Positions 9,290-17,176 of a stretch of 64,000 bases of DNA are shown in pieces. The stretch's first letter is position 1. The number at the start of each line of letters is the position of its first letter. Below the pieces are notes generated by a model. That model saw only the letters and a program-made list of their open reading frames with translations, was not told where the DNA came from and ran no database searches. A program made the translations under genes and the position numbers. This DNA is from Bacteroidetes bacterium UBA6221 (GTDB lineage Bacteria > Bacteroidota > Bacteroidia > Chitinophagales > Chitinophagaceae): NCBI GenBank assembly GCA_002421685.1, contig DISB01000010.1:1324-65323 (forward strand), given 5' to 3'.

Positions 9290-9321
9290 CAAAGGTAAAT
9301 TTACCCCCCGATTGCACCAAA
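9290..9321 (-). promoter_or_regulatory. Consensus Bacteroidota promoter of the rplM operon
   Basis: On the minus strand: TTTG (9321-9318), 20-bp spacer, TACCTTTG (9297-9290). Both boxes match the TTTG / TAnnTTTG consensus at ideal spacing. Confidence 0.8.
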
Positions 9322-9428
9322 AAAATCATTAAGAATTTTTGACCCCTGTTTATAAACCATTGATTACCAGTCGAATTTTTGCAAAAAAATATAATACCCT
9401 CCTGTACATTTTGCGCCGGAAATCATAA

Positions 9429-9494
9429 AATGACAAAGTCAGGCTGTTCAATAGCAGGGGGCTGGCTAAAGATTGGCTGATGCAATACCGGTAA
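9429..9494 (+). pseudogene. Decayed 3' end of a fourth SpoIIAA-like paralogue
   Basis: Reading the frame that ends at the TAA at 9492 gives NDKVRLFNSRGLAKDWLMQYR and then stop. This matches the C-termini of the three intact paralogues downstream (RLFSNYAAAKKWLM in the first, KAKDWLMQYR in the second). Positions 9464-9490 are identical over 27 bp to 10491-10517 in the second paralogue. A stop codon lies just upstream at 9426 and no start is available, so only the last 22 codons survive. Confidence 0.7.
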
Positions 9495-9698
9495 TTGGAA
9501 AACAGGCGTTTTATTGGTACAGGCTGTCCTGTTGCATAGCCCGCCCGTCCATTCTTATATAGAATAAACATTTCATAAACCTTGCTGTTGTTAATCTGTA
9601 GGTACTTGTATTTTATGGAAACAGGGCTTATATTTATGTCAGGCGACATGAAGAGAGACGAAATAACATTTATATACATATAAATGAAGAGGAGAAAA

Positions 9699-10100
9699 AT
9701 GAACAAAACAATCACATCGCCTGTAAATGCAGTAGAATCCAGGTCTTCATACCTATGGCTGGAGGAGGATGGCATCTTGATTTTTGTTCATAAACCTGTC
9801 CAGGCGCATGAACTGAAGGATGCTGTAGAGAATATTGAGTTGATAAAACAATCACTGCAAGGTAAACCCCGGCCGATATTGGCGGATATGTCGGAAGTAA
9901 AATCTATGACCAGGGAGGCCAGGGAAGAATATGCCAGGGCTGGAGGCTATAATTTAGCGACCGCGATAGGAATGATAACCCGGTCGCCCATGGGTCGCAT
10001 TGTTGCCAACTTCTTTTTAACCTTCAATAAACCAGCAGTACCAACCCGGCTATTTAGCAACTATGCCGCGGCGAAAAAATGGTTGATGACCTTTAAGTAA
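9699..10100 (+). CDS. SpoIIAA/STAS-like small protein, paralogue 1
   Basis: About 133 residues. The ATG at 9699 is preferred to the one at 9684 because the purine-rich agaggag lies 5 nt before it; the upstream ATG would add MKRRK. Shared features with the next two genes are a WL-x-DGI strand, the motif GKPRPIL, an acidic-basic helix (VKSMTREAREEYAR), TRSPMGRIVANFF, and a C-terminal AAKKWLM. The pattern resembles the SpoIIAA-like/STAS-type family of about 130 residues seen near sensor kinases in Bacteroidota. No catalytic residues are evident. First gene of a four-gene operon ending in a histidine kinase; 22 bp to the next gene. The biochemical role is unknown. Confidence 0.85.
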   Translation: MNKTITSPVNAVESRSSYLWLEEDGILIFVHKPVQAHELKDAVENIELIKQSLQGKPRPILADMSEVKSMTREAREEYARAGGYNLATAIGMITRSPMGRIVANFFLTFNKPAVPTRLFSNYAAAKKWLMTFK

Positions 10101-10122
10101 ATTTTGACTCAAACATACTCTT

Positions 10123-10527
10123 ATGCATGATTTTATGATACCGCCACCAGATGCCCTGGTAGCCCCTTCAGGGCCGGTATGGCTCAGCGACGACGGAATT
10201 ATTATAACTATTGGTAAAGCTGAATCGCAGGATACGGAAGCCGCCCGCGAAAATATGGCTTATACAAAAAGAGTTACAGCAGGAAAACCCCGGCCTCTGC
10301 TGGTGGATATTACCAAGGTGAAATCCATGAGCAAGGGCGCCAGGGAAGAATATGTGAAACAACAGGAAGAACAGTTTATTACTGCTGTCGCATTGTTAAC
10401 TAATTCAAGCATAGGTAGTATGATAGCCAATATATTCATAGGCCTGAATAAGCCCTATGTGCCTGTAAAAATGTTTACGGATCCTCTTAAGGCTAAAGAT
10501 TGGCTGATGCAATACCGCGAGAATTAG
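10123..10527 (+). CDS. SpoIIAA/STAS-like small protein, paralogue 2
   Basis: 134 residues. It starts MHDFMIPPPDALV, very like paralogue 3 (MPEFMIPPADAMV), which supports this start. Shared family motifs are WLSDDGIIITIG, GKPRPLLVDITKVKSMS, AREEYVK, LTNSSIGSMIANIFIGLNKP and KAKDWLMQYR. Paralogues 2 and 3 are closer to each other than to paralogue 1, so they look like the later duplication. Its 3' end shares an exact 27-bp match with the decayed copy at 9464-9490. Paralogue 1 stops 22 bp upstream and paralogue 3 starts 21 bp downstream. Confidence 0.85.
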   Translation: MHDFMIPPPDALVAPSGPVWLSDDGIIITIGKAESQDTEAARENMAYTKRVTAGKPRPLLVDITKVKSMSKGAREEYVKQQEEQFITAVALLTNSSIGSMIANIFIGLNKPYVPVKMFTDPLKAKDWLMQYREN

Positions 10528-10548
10528 CTTTAAAAAATCTACCTTCTT

Positions 10549-10950
10549 ATGCCTGAATTTATGATACCACCTGCCGATGCTATGGTGACTCCATGGGGGC
10601 CCATATGGCTTAGCGACGAAGGGATAATTATTAACATTGGTTCCAAGCCTTCCCAAAGCAAGGAGGACGTAGCGGAATACTTGTCTTATATAAGACGTGC
10701 AGCAGCGGGCCGGCCACGTCCGATTTTGATAGAAATTTCAAAAATCAGGACAATGAGCAAAGAACTCAGGGACGAATATGATAAACAAAATATAGAAGAA
10801 CTTGCCACTGCCATGGCATTGGTTACGCGCTCTACCATCGGAAACATGATAGGCAATATACTTTTAGGTGTCAGCAATGCAAGGGTGCCGTCCAAACTGT
10901 TTACTGACCCCGTAAAGGCGAAAAAATGGTTGATGCAGTACACAAACTGA
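10549..10950 (+). CDS. SpoIIAA/STAS-like small protein, paralogue 3
   Basis: 133 residues, with the same architecture as its two upstream neighbours: WLSDEGIIINIG, GRPRPILIEISKIRTMS, RDEYDKQ, VTRSTIGNMIGNILLG, then VKAKKWLMQY at the end. Residues that differ from paralogue 2 fall mostly in the first helix (about 32-50), so a partner-binding surface may have diverged. It stops 7 bp before the histidine kinase, implying co-translation. Function is inferred only from context: a regulatory or sensory accessory protein of that kinase. Confidence 0.85.
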   Translation: MPEFMIPPADAMVTPWGPIWLSDEGIIINIGSKPSQSKEDVAEYLSYIRRAAAGRPRPILIEISKIRTMSKELRDEYDKQNIEELATAMALVTRSTIGNMIGNILLGVSNARVPSKLFTDPVKAKKWLMQYTN

Positions 10951-10957
10951 AAACCCT

Positions 10958-12637
10958 ATGAACAAGCAGGCCAAAACAGCGGAACGTCTCGAAAGCATAG
11001 TAAATATGCTCATTGAGTTTAGCCGTGGAAATTTTGAGATACAGGAGGAGATAGGTGAGGATGAAGACCCCCTTAATACCGTTATTGCCGGCCTGAACAT
11101 GGTAGGTGAAGAACTGGCACATTATAAAAGGGAACTGGACAGAAATGCTGAGTTTCTCGGAAATATACTCAGCAGCCTCGACGAGGTTGTATATGCCCGG
11201 GCCATACTACACGATGAGCCATCTGCAAGCCCGTTTACCTTCATTAGCGGACGGGCACAGGAGATACTCGGCATAAGCAAAGAAGAATTGGAAAATGAAC
11301 CGGGTAAATGGCCCAACGCTCTTCACCCTGACGATGTAGAAAGGACGTCTTCTGAAATCAGCAGTGTGCTGGCCGGCAAGGAACGTGTGTTGGTGTACAG
11401 GATGTATCATTCTATACTTAGGCAATACCGCTGGATAGAAGACCGCATCGTTCCTAAAATCAATGCTGCCGGCATAGTCACCGAACTTTACGGTTCGGCA
11501 CGCGATATTACGGAACAACGAAAAACAACAGTTGAACTGGAAGACAAAAGCAAGCTCATTTCGCGCATCATCACCTCGTCCGACCAGTTTTTCTATATCG
11601 TCAGCCTCGACCCTAAGAATACCTTTGTCAATAACTTCAGCTACCTGAGCTGGCAGATAGAAAAAATACAAGGCAGTACCATGGAGAATATTCGCAATAA
11701 TCCCCTGGGCTGGCTCGAGTCTATTCACCCCGACGACGTGCACCGGGTAAAAGAAGATAACAAGCGGATGTTCTCAACCCGCAAACCGGTAATGCGTGTG
11801 TATAGGGTAAAGCACGCACGTACCGGCGAATATGTGTGGCTGGAAGACCATGTGGCGCCGGTTGCAGATGAGTCAGGTCATATAGCAGAGCTATATGGTT
11901 CAGTAAGAGATATCACAGCTCAGAAAAACTCGGAACTGGAGCGGGAGCAATTAATAAAGGAGCTAAGCAATAAGTACAACGAACTGATGCAATTCAACTA
12001 CATCGTATCACACAACCTGCGCGCTCCCGTTGCCCATATCCTGGGCCTGGGCAGGCTTTTGCATGCAGATATTACGCCCGAGGATAAAGAAACGACATTG
12101 GAATACATACAGGAAGCAGCCAAGGCTATGGACGACTTGCTGCAGGACCTGAACGTCATTTTGTCTACGCGGTCTATGTTGAACGAAAAATTAGAGGCGT
12201 TCTTATTGACCGATGTGATACGGACAGTATTGAGCAACCTGAAAAGTGAAATAACAAGATCGGAGGCGGAAATTGTGACTAATATACAACCAGAAGCCGC
12301 GGACATAGTCAGCATAAAGAGCTATGTACAAAGCGCGCTGTTTAACCTGGTTGCAAACGCCATCAAGTACCGGTCTACAGAAAGGACACCGGTAATCAGC
12401 ATTGAAGCAGCAAAACGCGAAGACAGAACTGTTATCACCGTATCTGATAATGGTATGGGTATCAACCTGGGCACCCATGGCGACAGGATATTCGGCCTGT
12501 ACAACAGGTTTCACCTGGAGCAGGAAGGCAAAGGGTTGGGCCTCTATATGACGAAAACCCAGATAGAGTCACTGGGTGGCCAGATAGCCGTAGACAGCAC
12601 CGAAGGCGTTGGCACCACATTTATCATCACGCTGTAA
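10958..12637 (+). CDS. Soluble PAS-PAS sensor histidine kinase
   Basis: 559 residues, no signal peptide or membrane helix. Residues 1-50 look like a cytoplasmic HAMP-type helix pair (LIEFSRGNFE, LNTVIAGLNMVGEELAHYKREL). Two PAS/PAC units follow (about 65-190 and 200-325; PAC motifs YRWIEDRIVPKI and YVWLEDHVAPVADESG). The dimerisation/phosphoacceptor helix has His352 in YIVSHNLRAPVAHILGL. The ATPase domain has an N box (NLVANAIKYR), a G1 box (DNGMGI) and a G2 box (GKGLGLYMTKTQIESLGG). It ends soon after G2 with no receiver domain and no response regulator gene next to it, so its partner is elsewhere. Fourth gene of the operon with the SpoIIAA-like triplet. Confidence 0.93.
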   Translation: MNKQAKTAERLESIVNMLIEFSRGNFEIQEEIGEDEDPLNTVIAGLNMVGEELAHYKRELDRNAEFLGNILSSLDEVVYARAILHDEPSASPFTFISGRAQEILGISKEELENEPGKWPNALHPDDVERTSSEISSVLAGKERVLVYRMYHSILRQYRWIEDRIVPKINAAGIVTELYGSARDITEQRKTTVELEDKSKLISRIITSSDQFFYIVSLDPKNTFVNNFSYLSWQIEKIQGSTMENIRNNPLGWLESIHPDDVHRVKEDNKRMFSTRKPVMRVYRVKHARTGEYVWLEDHVAPVADESGHIAELYGSVRDITAQKNSELEREQLIKELSNKYNELMQFNYIVSHNLRAPVAHILGLGRLLHADITPEDKETTLEYIQEAAKAMDDLLQDLNVILSTRSMLNEKLEAFLLTDVIRTVLSNLKSEITRSEAEIVTNIQPEAADIVSIKSYVQSALFNLVANAIKYRSTERTPVISIEAAKREDRTVITVSDNGMGINLGTHGDRIFGLYNRFHLEQEGKGLGLYMTKTQIESLGGQIAVDSTEGVGTTFIITL

Positions 12638-12720
12638 CCCTTCCTGAATGCCGGGAAGGAGTATATTTTTGGCCCTATTCTTGCGGGGCAAAAGATTAAT
12701 TATTATTTTTCCGTTAAATA

Positions 12721-12728
12721 TAACTTTG
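12721..12728 (+). promoter_or_regulatory. Candidate -7 box of the lipoprotein gene
   Basis: TAACTTTG matches TAnnTTTG 17 bp before the ATG at 12745; no good -33 TTTG. Implies a leader of about 10 nt. Confidence 0.4.
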
Positions 12729-12744
12729 AAAAAAACTACGACTT

Positions 12745-13605
12745 ATGAATAGAATATTATTAGCTGTTACCGCGCTGGCGTTTACATTTACAGCCTGCGA
12801 AAAGAAAAAATCATCTATCCTGCCGCCCCCTGAGGTGGATACGGTGTATATAGACACCAACAAACCGGTAGATACCAGCCTCACTATCGCCGGTATAAGC
12901 GACGTACGCACTACACCCTGGAGCGAGGTGACGCTGCCTATAACTGTGATGCGCAACAATGGGTTGGAACAAAAAGTTACGATGTCCATCAGCGGCTTAC
13001 CCGAGGGCGTGAAGGCTAAATTCAGTTCAGTTACCGGTTATACTACATTCAACACTAACCTGATGCTGGAAGTAGGATTTTTGGAACCAGGCACTCACGA
13101 ACTAAAAATTATGAGTGTAAGCGAAACAGGTAAGTCCAGGGAATATACTATACAACTGGTGGTAGATTCGATGACACAAAGGGAAGCCAATGTGTTATTT
13201 CTGACAAGGATACAAGCCGTTACCCTTCAAACTGTTGACTCTACCGACAGCGTAATCTATATGCAGACGTTTATTCTGAACAATACAATAGATAACCATA
13301 TATATCTGAGGGATGTTGTATTACAATTCAGTAATAATCTTTCAGATCATTACAGAAGTTATATGCCGGGCAGCAATTACCATGTTCAATTATCAGTAGA
13401 TGTTAATAAGGGTACAATAGAAATTCCATTGCAGCTTATACAGGGGCGTAGCTGGATAGGTGGTGTCATCACAGATTTCACCATAACGGGTTCGGGAATG
13501 ATTGATATTGACAAAGGGCAGTACACCATTACGTATACCACCATTCATGATGACGGCGGCACGCTTGTGACGAATGAATACACTCTGATTGGTGCAGTGG
13601 ATTAG
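12745..13605 (+). CDS. Surface or periplasmic lipoprotein, function unknown
   Basis: 286 residues. The lipoprotein signal peptide ends FTFTAC, giving Cys19 as the lipidated residue, followed by EKKKSS. Residues about 50-140 look like a beta-sandwich of putative Ig-like type (TTPWSEVTLPITVMRNNGLE, then VTMSISGLPEGVKAKFSS), similar in style to lipoproteins with COG1470-like folds. The second half (about 140-286) has no recognised motif and is beta-rich. Single gene with its own -7 box upstream and a strong terminator downstream. Confidence 0.85.
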   Translation: MNRILLAVTALAFTFTACEKKKSSILPPPEVDTVYIDTNKPVDTSLTIAGISDVRTTPWSEVTLPITVMRNNGLEQKVTMSISGLPEGVKAKFSSVTGYTTFNTNLMLEVGFLEPGTHELKIMSVSETGKSREYTIQLVVDSMTQREANVLFLTRIQAVTLQTVDSTDSVIYMQTFILNNTIDNHIYLRDVVLQFSNNLSDHYRSYMPGSNYHVQLSVDVNKGTIEIPLQLIQGRSWIGGVITDFTITGSGMIDIDKGQYTITYTTIHDDGGTLVTNEYTLIGAVD

Positions 13606-13629
13606 TAAGCGTATTAAGATAATATTATC

Positions 13630-13656
13630 AGCGCCGCTTTGTGCGGCGCTTTTTTT
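13630..13656 (+). terminator. Terminator of the lipoprotein gene
   Basis: Arms agcgccgc (13630-13637) and gcggcgct (13643-13650), 5-nt loop, followed by seven T. Overlaps the 3' end of the convergent DUF72 gene. Confidence 0.92.
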
Positions 13657-14398
13657 ATGAGCTACTGCCCTCCAGCATTTCCTTCAACTGCTTAGCATTT
13701 TCCAGGGCATGGCCTTCGGCTGTATTATTAAAATATGCCCAAACGATGTGACCGGATTTTATCCATGTTTTGCATTTATCTGCCCAGTCCTGCATTTGTC
13801 TTTTGGTATATAACGAAGCATACAGTTTACCCGGGCCGTGAAAACGAATGTACACGTTCTTCGCAGTTACCATCTCTGAATAGGGAAAGCCAACACCGGA
13901 TTGTGATATTACCCATGCCACACCATACCGCGCCATCAGGTCAAATGCGTTGTCGTGCAGCCAGGTATCGTGCCGGCCTTCCAAAGCAAACTCGTAATCC
14001 CTGTATTGCGTTTTCAATAGTTCAAAAAACGCCCCGGCCCTGTCATAGTCAAACTTCTGCGAAGGATGCAATTGTATCAAAACCGGCCCCATTTTCTTTT
14101 TCATAGGTTCAAATATTTCAAAGAAATACTGCAGCGATTCTTCGCAATCCTTCAGCCGCTTTATATGGGTGATATACCGGCTCATTTTCGGACAGAAAGT
14201 GAAATTCTTTGGTGCATTTTTGGTCCAGTTGATTACTGTTTGCGCTTTAGGCATGCGGTAAAAACTGGCATTGATTTCTACCGTGTCAAAAAACTTCGCG
14301 TAATATTCCAGCCATTCTGTAGACTTAATATCATCAGGGTAGAATATACCTTTCCATTCTTTGTAACTCCAGCCCGATAATCCCACATGCGCCCTCAT
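13655..14398 (-). CDS. DUF72 (YecE-like) family protein
   Basis: 247 residues, typical length. The N-terminus has the family signature VGLSGWSYKEWKGIFYP, then FDTVEINASFYRMP, FTFCPKMSRYITHIKRL, LIQLHPSQKFD, FALEGRHDTWL, and near the end VWAYFNNTAEGHALENAKQL. DUF72 proteins have a TIM-barrel-like fold; the biochemical activity is not established. No signal peptide, so cytoplasmic. Convergent with the lipoprotein gene. No obvious operon partner. Confidence 0.93.
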   Translation of the reverse strand: MRAHVGLSGWSYKEWKGIFYPDDIKSTEWLEYYAKFFDTVEINASFYRMPKAQTVINWTKNAPKNFTFCPKMSRYITHIKRLKDCEESLQYFFEIFEPMKKKMGPVLIQLHPSQKFDYDRAGAFFELLKTQYRDYEFALEGRHDTWLHDNAFDLMARYGVAWVISQSGVGFPYSEMVTAKNVYIRFHGPGKLYASLYTKRQMQDWADKCKTWIKSGHIVWAYFNNTAEGHALENAKQLKEMLEGSSS

Positions 14399-14433
14399 GC
14401 CAGTTCATGCAAAAAAATCAAGCCAAACGAAAC

Positions 14434-14455
14434 CCCCGGCTAAAAATAACCGGGG
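14434..14455 (-). terminator. Possible terminator of the LVIVD lipoprotein pair
   Basis: Arms ccccgg (14434-14439) and ccgggg (14450-14455) with a 10-nt A-rich loop, just downstream of the stop at 14488; the following T run is weak. Confidence 0.5.
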
Positions 14456-14487
14456 TACGTAGTATATGTATTAAATGCAAACCATGT

Positions 14488-15240
14488 TTATCCGCTGATT
14501 TTAGCGAGTTTCAGTATCTGGCCGTCGGGCTTCAGTTCGTACAGCAGCATGCCGCCTTGCACCATGCATATCAGCATGTCATTGTATGGTATCACGTCGT
14601 AGTAAGTATCGTCAAAGTAACGCTGCTTCAACGATGGGTAGTAGCGATTGCTGATATCGTATACAGCCATCCCGTTGCTGCCCTGGCATACAAACAAGGT
14701 ATTGCCCGACATGCCTAACCCCCAGGGGCTATCCATGTTGATGGCATTTCGCTCCTTCGGGTTCAGCACGCTCCTCACATCATATACGAACATGGCATTG
14801 AGTGTACCGCCGCAACTGTTGCCGCTACGTACCGTTACATAAGCAACCGTGTCGTCGGCCACTACGGGGTCGCAGGCGCGTACGTGGCTGGCGTTGCCCA
14901 GTTTTGCAGGATGGCCCGCGTCTGAAATAGAATAGATGTACATGGCGTTTTGTGAACCGATAAACAGTTTGTCTTTGTAACTGTAAATAGTCTCTATGTC
15001 CTCGCCGATGATAACCTTGCTGGTCGCTTTTGGCGATGCCGGGTTTTCCAGCGAATAGGTATGAAGCTCCATGTTGTCTACGACATAAAGATGTTTTTGT
15101 GCTATGGTAAAACGTGCCAGCGAACCTCCTTTACCCGCTCCGCCCTGGTCTGCCGAGGCCGGTGCACCATTCTCCGCTTTATCGCAGCCTGCGGCAACTG
15201 CAATGCAAAGTATAAACGCAATATATTTTAATGACTTCAT
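14488..15240 (-). CDS. LVIVD-repeat lipoprotein (second of pair)
   Basis: 250 residues. The signal peptide ends AVAAGC, giving Cys19 as the lipid anchor, followed by a Gly/Ala/Ser linker. The body has repeated strands of the LVIVD type (LYVVDNMELHTYSLENPASP, AMYIYSISDAGHPAKLGNAS, MFVYDVRSVLNPKE, GMAVYDISNRYYPSLKQRYF), which usually build a beta-propeller. Family members are surface proteins of unknown activity. It follows a shorter paralogue after only 19 bp, so the two are one operon; the whole may form a two-protein surface unit. Confidence 0.9.
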   Translation of the reverse strand: MKSLKYIAFILCIAVAAGCDKAENGAPASADQGGAGKGGSLARFTIAQKHLYVVDNMELHTYSLENPASPKATSKVIIGEDIETIYSYKDKLFIGSQNAMYIYSISDAGHPAKLGNASHVRACDPVVADDTVAYVTVRSGNSCGGTLNAMFVYDVRSVLNPKERNAINMDSPWGLGMSGNTLFVCQGSNGMAVYDISNRYYPSLKQRYFDDTYYDVIPYNDMLICMVQGGMLLYELKPDGQILKLAKISG

Positions 15241-15259
15241 GACTGTAATTTTTTAAAGG

Positions 15260-15817
15260 TTAATTTTTCCTGCATACAGGCCTGTACAATGTTTTCAACT
15301 CCCAGCCTACTACCACGCCTTTCTTTGCGTCAACACATTCAAACCAGCCGGCAGCCGGCGGCAATGCAGGGTCTACCAAATGAAACATACCCGTAACACG
15401 GTCCACTACCTGCACATTGTTGATATCGGCAATGTTCAGTACCACCAGGTCGTTTACATTATTGGTATACAGGTAATTGTCCATGATAGACACTTCCTGC
15501 GCACCTGTTACCTGTATAAATTTTATTTTCTGCGGGTTATCGCCATCGCTGATGTTGATGACGTGTATGCCTTTGCCTACCTCTACCTGGTACAGCTTGT
15601 TGTCCTTTACATATATCTTCCCGCCCTTTTCTATAGGTTGCGCTTCTCTGGCGGCTATAGTGCCGGCCATATCTGCGGTTGCATATACAGGGGCGTAGCC
15701 TTCCACCTCTTCGGGCGACGGTTCCGGTTCGGGCTCAACACGAAACGGGTCGCAGGCGGCCAGCATCAATACCAATGGTATCACCAGCCACCGAATAGAT
15801 TGTATTTTTTTCTTCAT
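15260..15817 (-). CDS. Short LVIVD-like lipoprotein (first of pair)
   Basis: 185 residues. Lipoprotein signal ending LMLAAC (Cys22), followed by an acidic proline-rich spacer (EPEPEPSPEEVE). The body has LVIVD-type strands (LYQVEVGKGIHVINISDGDN, YLYTNNVNDLVVLNIADINN) but only about two or three units, too few for a closed propeller on its own. The C-terminus ends with PVCRKN. First gene of a two-gene operon; the neighbour carries more repeats of the same type. It may be a duplicate that lost blades. Confidence 0.85.
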   Translation of the reverse strand: MKKKIQSIRWLVIPLVLMLAACDPFRVEPEPEPSPEEVEGYAPVYATADMAGTIAAREAQPIEKGGKIYVKDNKLYQVEVGKGIHVINISDGDNPQKIKFIQVTGAQEVSIMDNYLYTNNVNDLVVLNIADINNVQVVDRVTGMFHLVDPALPPAAGWFECVDAKKGVVVGWELKTLYRPVCRKN

Positions 15818-15975
15818 AAAAAGGGTTTTAAAACAAAAACTGATTTTAGTGTAAACTACCCTAATGCAAATAGTGTGCTAAATTTTCTGATTTCAACTGA
15901 CAATTAATAATTGCATAACCTTAAATAGTCCACGGATAGTCTTTTACTTTATTTAATTTTCGATGTCAAAAGTCC

Positions 15976-15983
15976 TATTTTTG
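15976..15983 (+). promoter_or_regulatory. Candidate promoter of mreBCD
   Basis: TATTTTTG matches TAnnTTTG; a TTTA about 20 bp upstream (15952-15955) stands in for the -33 TTTG. Leader about 90 nt. Confidence 0.5.
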
Positions 15984-16079
15984 CCAATAACAGTGGATTT
16001 TTGCGGCATTTACGTTAAAAAACCGTAGTTTTCATTGCTGTAATCGATTAATAGTTAATTTTTTATATATACCCGCTTT

Positions 16080-17105
16080 ATGGGATTGTTTAATTTTCTC
16101 ACCCAGGAAATTGCTATAGACCTGGGCACTGCTAATACGCTGATTATCCACAACGAACAGGTGGTGGTGGATGAGCCCTCTATTGTGGCCATCGACCGTA
16201 CTACCAACAAAATAGTAGCGGTGGGCAAGAGGGCAATGATGATGCACGAAAAAACGCACGAGAACCTCAAAACAATCCGCCCGCTGAAAGACGGCGTGAT
16301 AGCAGACTTCAACGCTGCGGAAGGTATGCTGCGTGAAATGATAAAGCTGGTACACCCCAAGAAGAAGCCCTGGTTTCCGCCGAGCTGGAAGATGGTGATA
16401 TGCATACCCTCCAGCATTACCGAAGTGGAAAAACGCGCCGTACGCGACTCGGCAGAGCAGGCCGGCGCCAAGGAGGTGTATATGATACACGAGCCTATGG
16501 CCGCTGCACTGGGTATAGGTATAGACGTGGAAGAACCTACGGGCAACATGATCATTGACATAGGAGGCGGTACTACCGGTATATCAGTTATTGCACTGGC
16601 GGGTATCGTTTGCGACCAGTCTATACGCATAGCGGGCGACGAGTTTACCGCTGATATTATGGAGGCCATGCGCCGGTACCATAGCCTGATGATAGGCGAG
16701 CGGACGGCTGAACAAATAAAAATACATGTGGGCTCTGCACTGAAAGAGCTGGACACTCCACCCGATGACATAGCCGTGAACGGGCGCGACCTGGTAACCG
16801 GTATTCCCAAACAAATCATGGTGTCGTACCAGGAAGTGGCAGAGGCGCTGGATAAGTCCATATTTAAAATAGAGGAGGCCATACTGAAGGCATTGGAAAG
16901 CACACCGCCCGAACTGGCCGCCGATATATATCGCAGGGGCCTGTACCTGACCGGCGGCGGCGCCTTGCTGCGCGGCCTGGACAAGCGTATTTCCCAAAAG
17001 ATAAAACTGCCGGTGCATGTAGCCGACGACCCGCTGCGTGCCGTGGTGCGTGGTACGGGCATGGCGCTCAAGAATATTTCGCGGATGCCGTTCTTAATGA
17101 AATAA
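16080..17105 (+). CDS. mreB: Rod-shape protein MreB
   Basis: 341 residues, actin-fold ATPase that forms membrane-bound filaments directing wall synthesis. Phosphate-1 loop IAIDLGTANTLI near residue 12, IVAIDRTTNKIVAVG, the stretch ICIPSSITEVEKRAVRDSAE, HEPMAAALG, phosphate-2 loop MIIDIGGGTTGISVIAL, and adenosine motif LYLTGGGALLRGLD near the C-terminus. The N-terminal MGLFNF is a plausible amphipathic membrane anchor. First gene of mreBCD. Confidence 0.97.
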   Translation: MGLFNFLTQEIAIDLGTANTLIIHNEQVVVDEPSIVAIDRTTNKIVAVGKRAMMMHEKTHENLKTIRPLKDGVIADFNAAEGMLREMIKLVHPKKKPWFPPSWKMVICIPSSITEVEKRAVRDSAEQAGAKEVYMIHEPMAAALGIGIDVEEPTGNMIIDIGGGTTGISVIALAGIVCDQSIRIAGDEFTADIMEAMRRYHSLMIGERTAEQIKIHVGSALKELDTPPDDIAVNGRDLVTGIPKQIMVSYQEVAEALDKSIFKIEEAILKALESTPPELAADIYRRGLYLTGGGALLRGLDKRISQKIKLPVHVADDPLRAVVRGTGMALKNISRMPFLMK

Positions 17106-17176
17106 TCACTGTAATTAGTAACTTGTACACAACGGCTGTACCGGGAAAAACTAATTTCAAAAGAGCAGTATAGGGA

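Noticed and set aside
9684..9698. Upstream ATG of paralogue 1 (adds MKRRK)
   Set aside because: Its own bases contain the purine-rich site placed correctly for ATG 9699.
9350..9775. 141-codon minus-strand frame before the SpoIIAA-like array
   Set aside because: It overlaps the paralogue remnant and the start of paralogue 1 in antisense, and has no motif.
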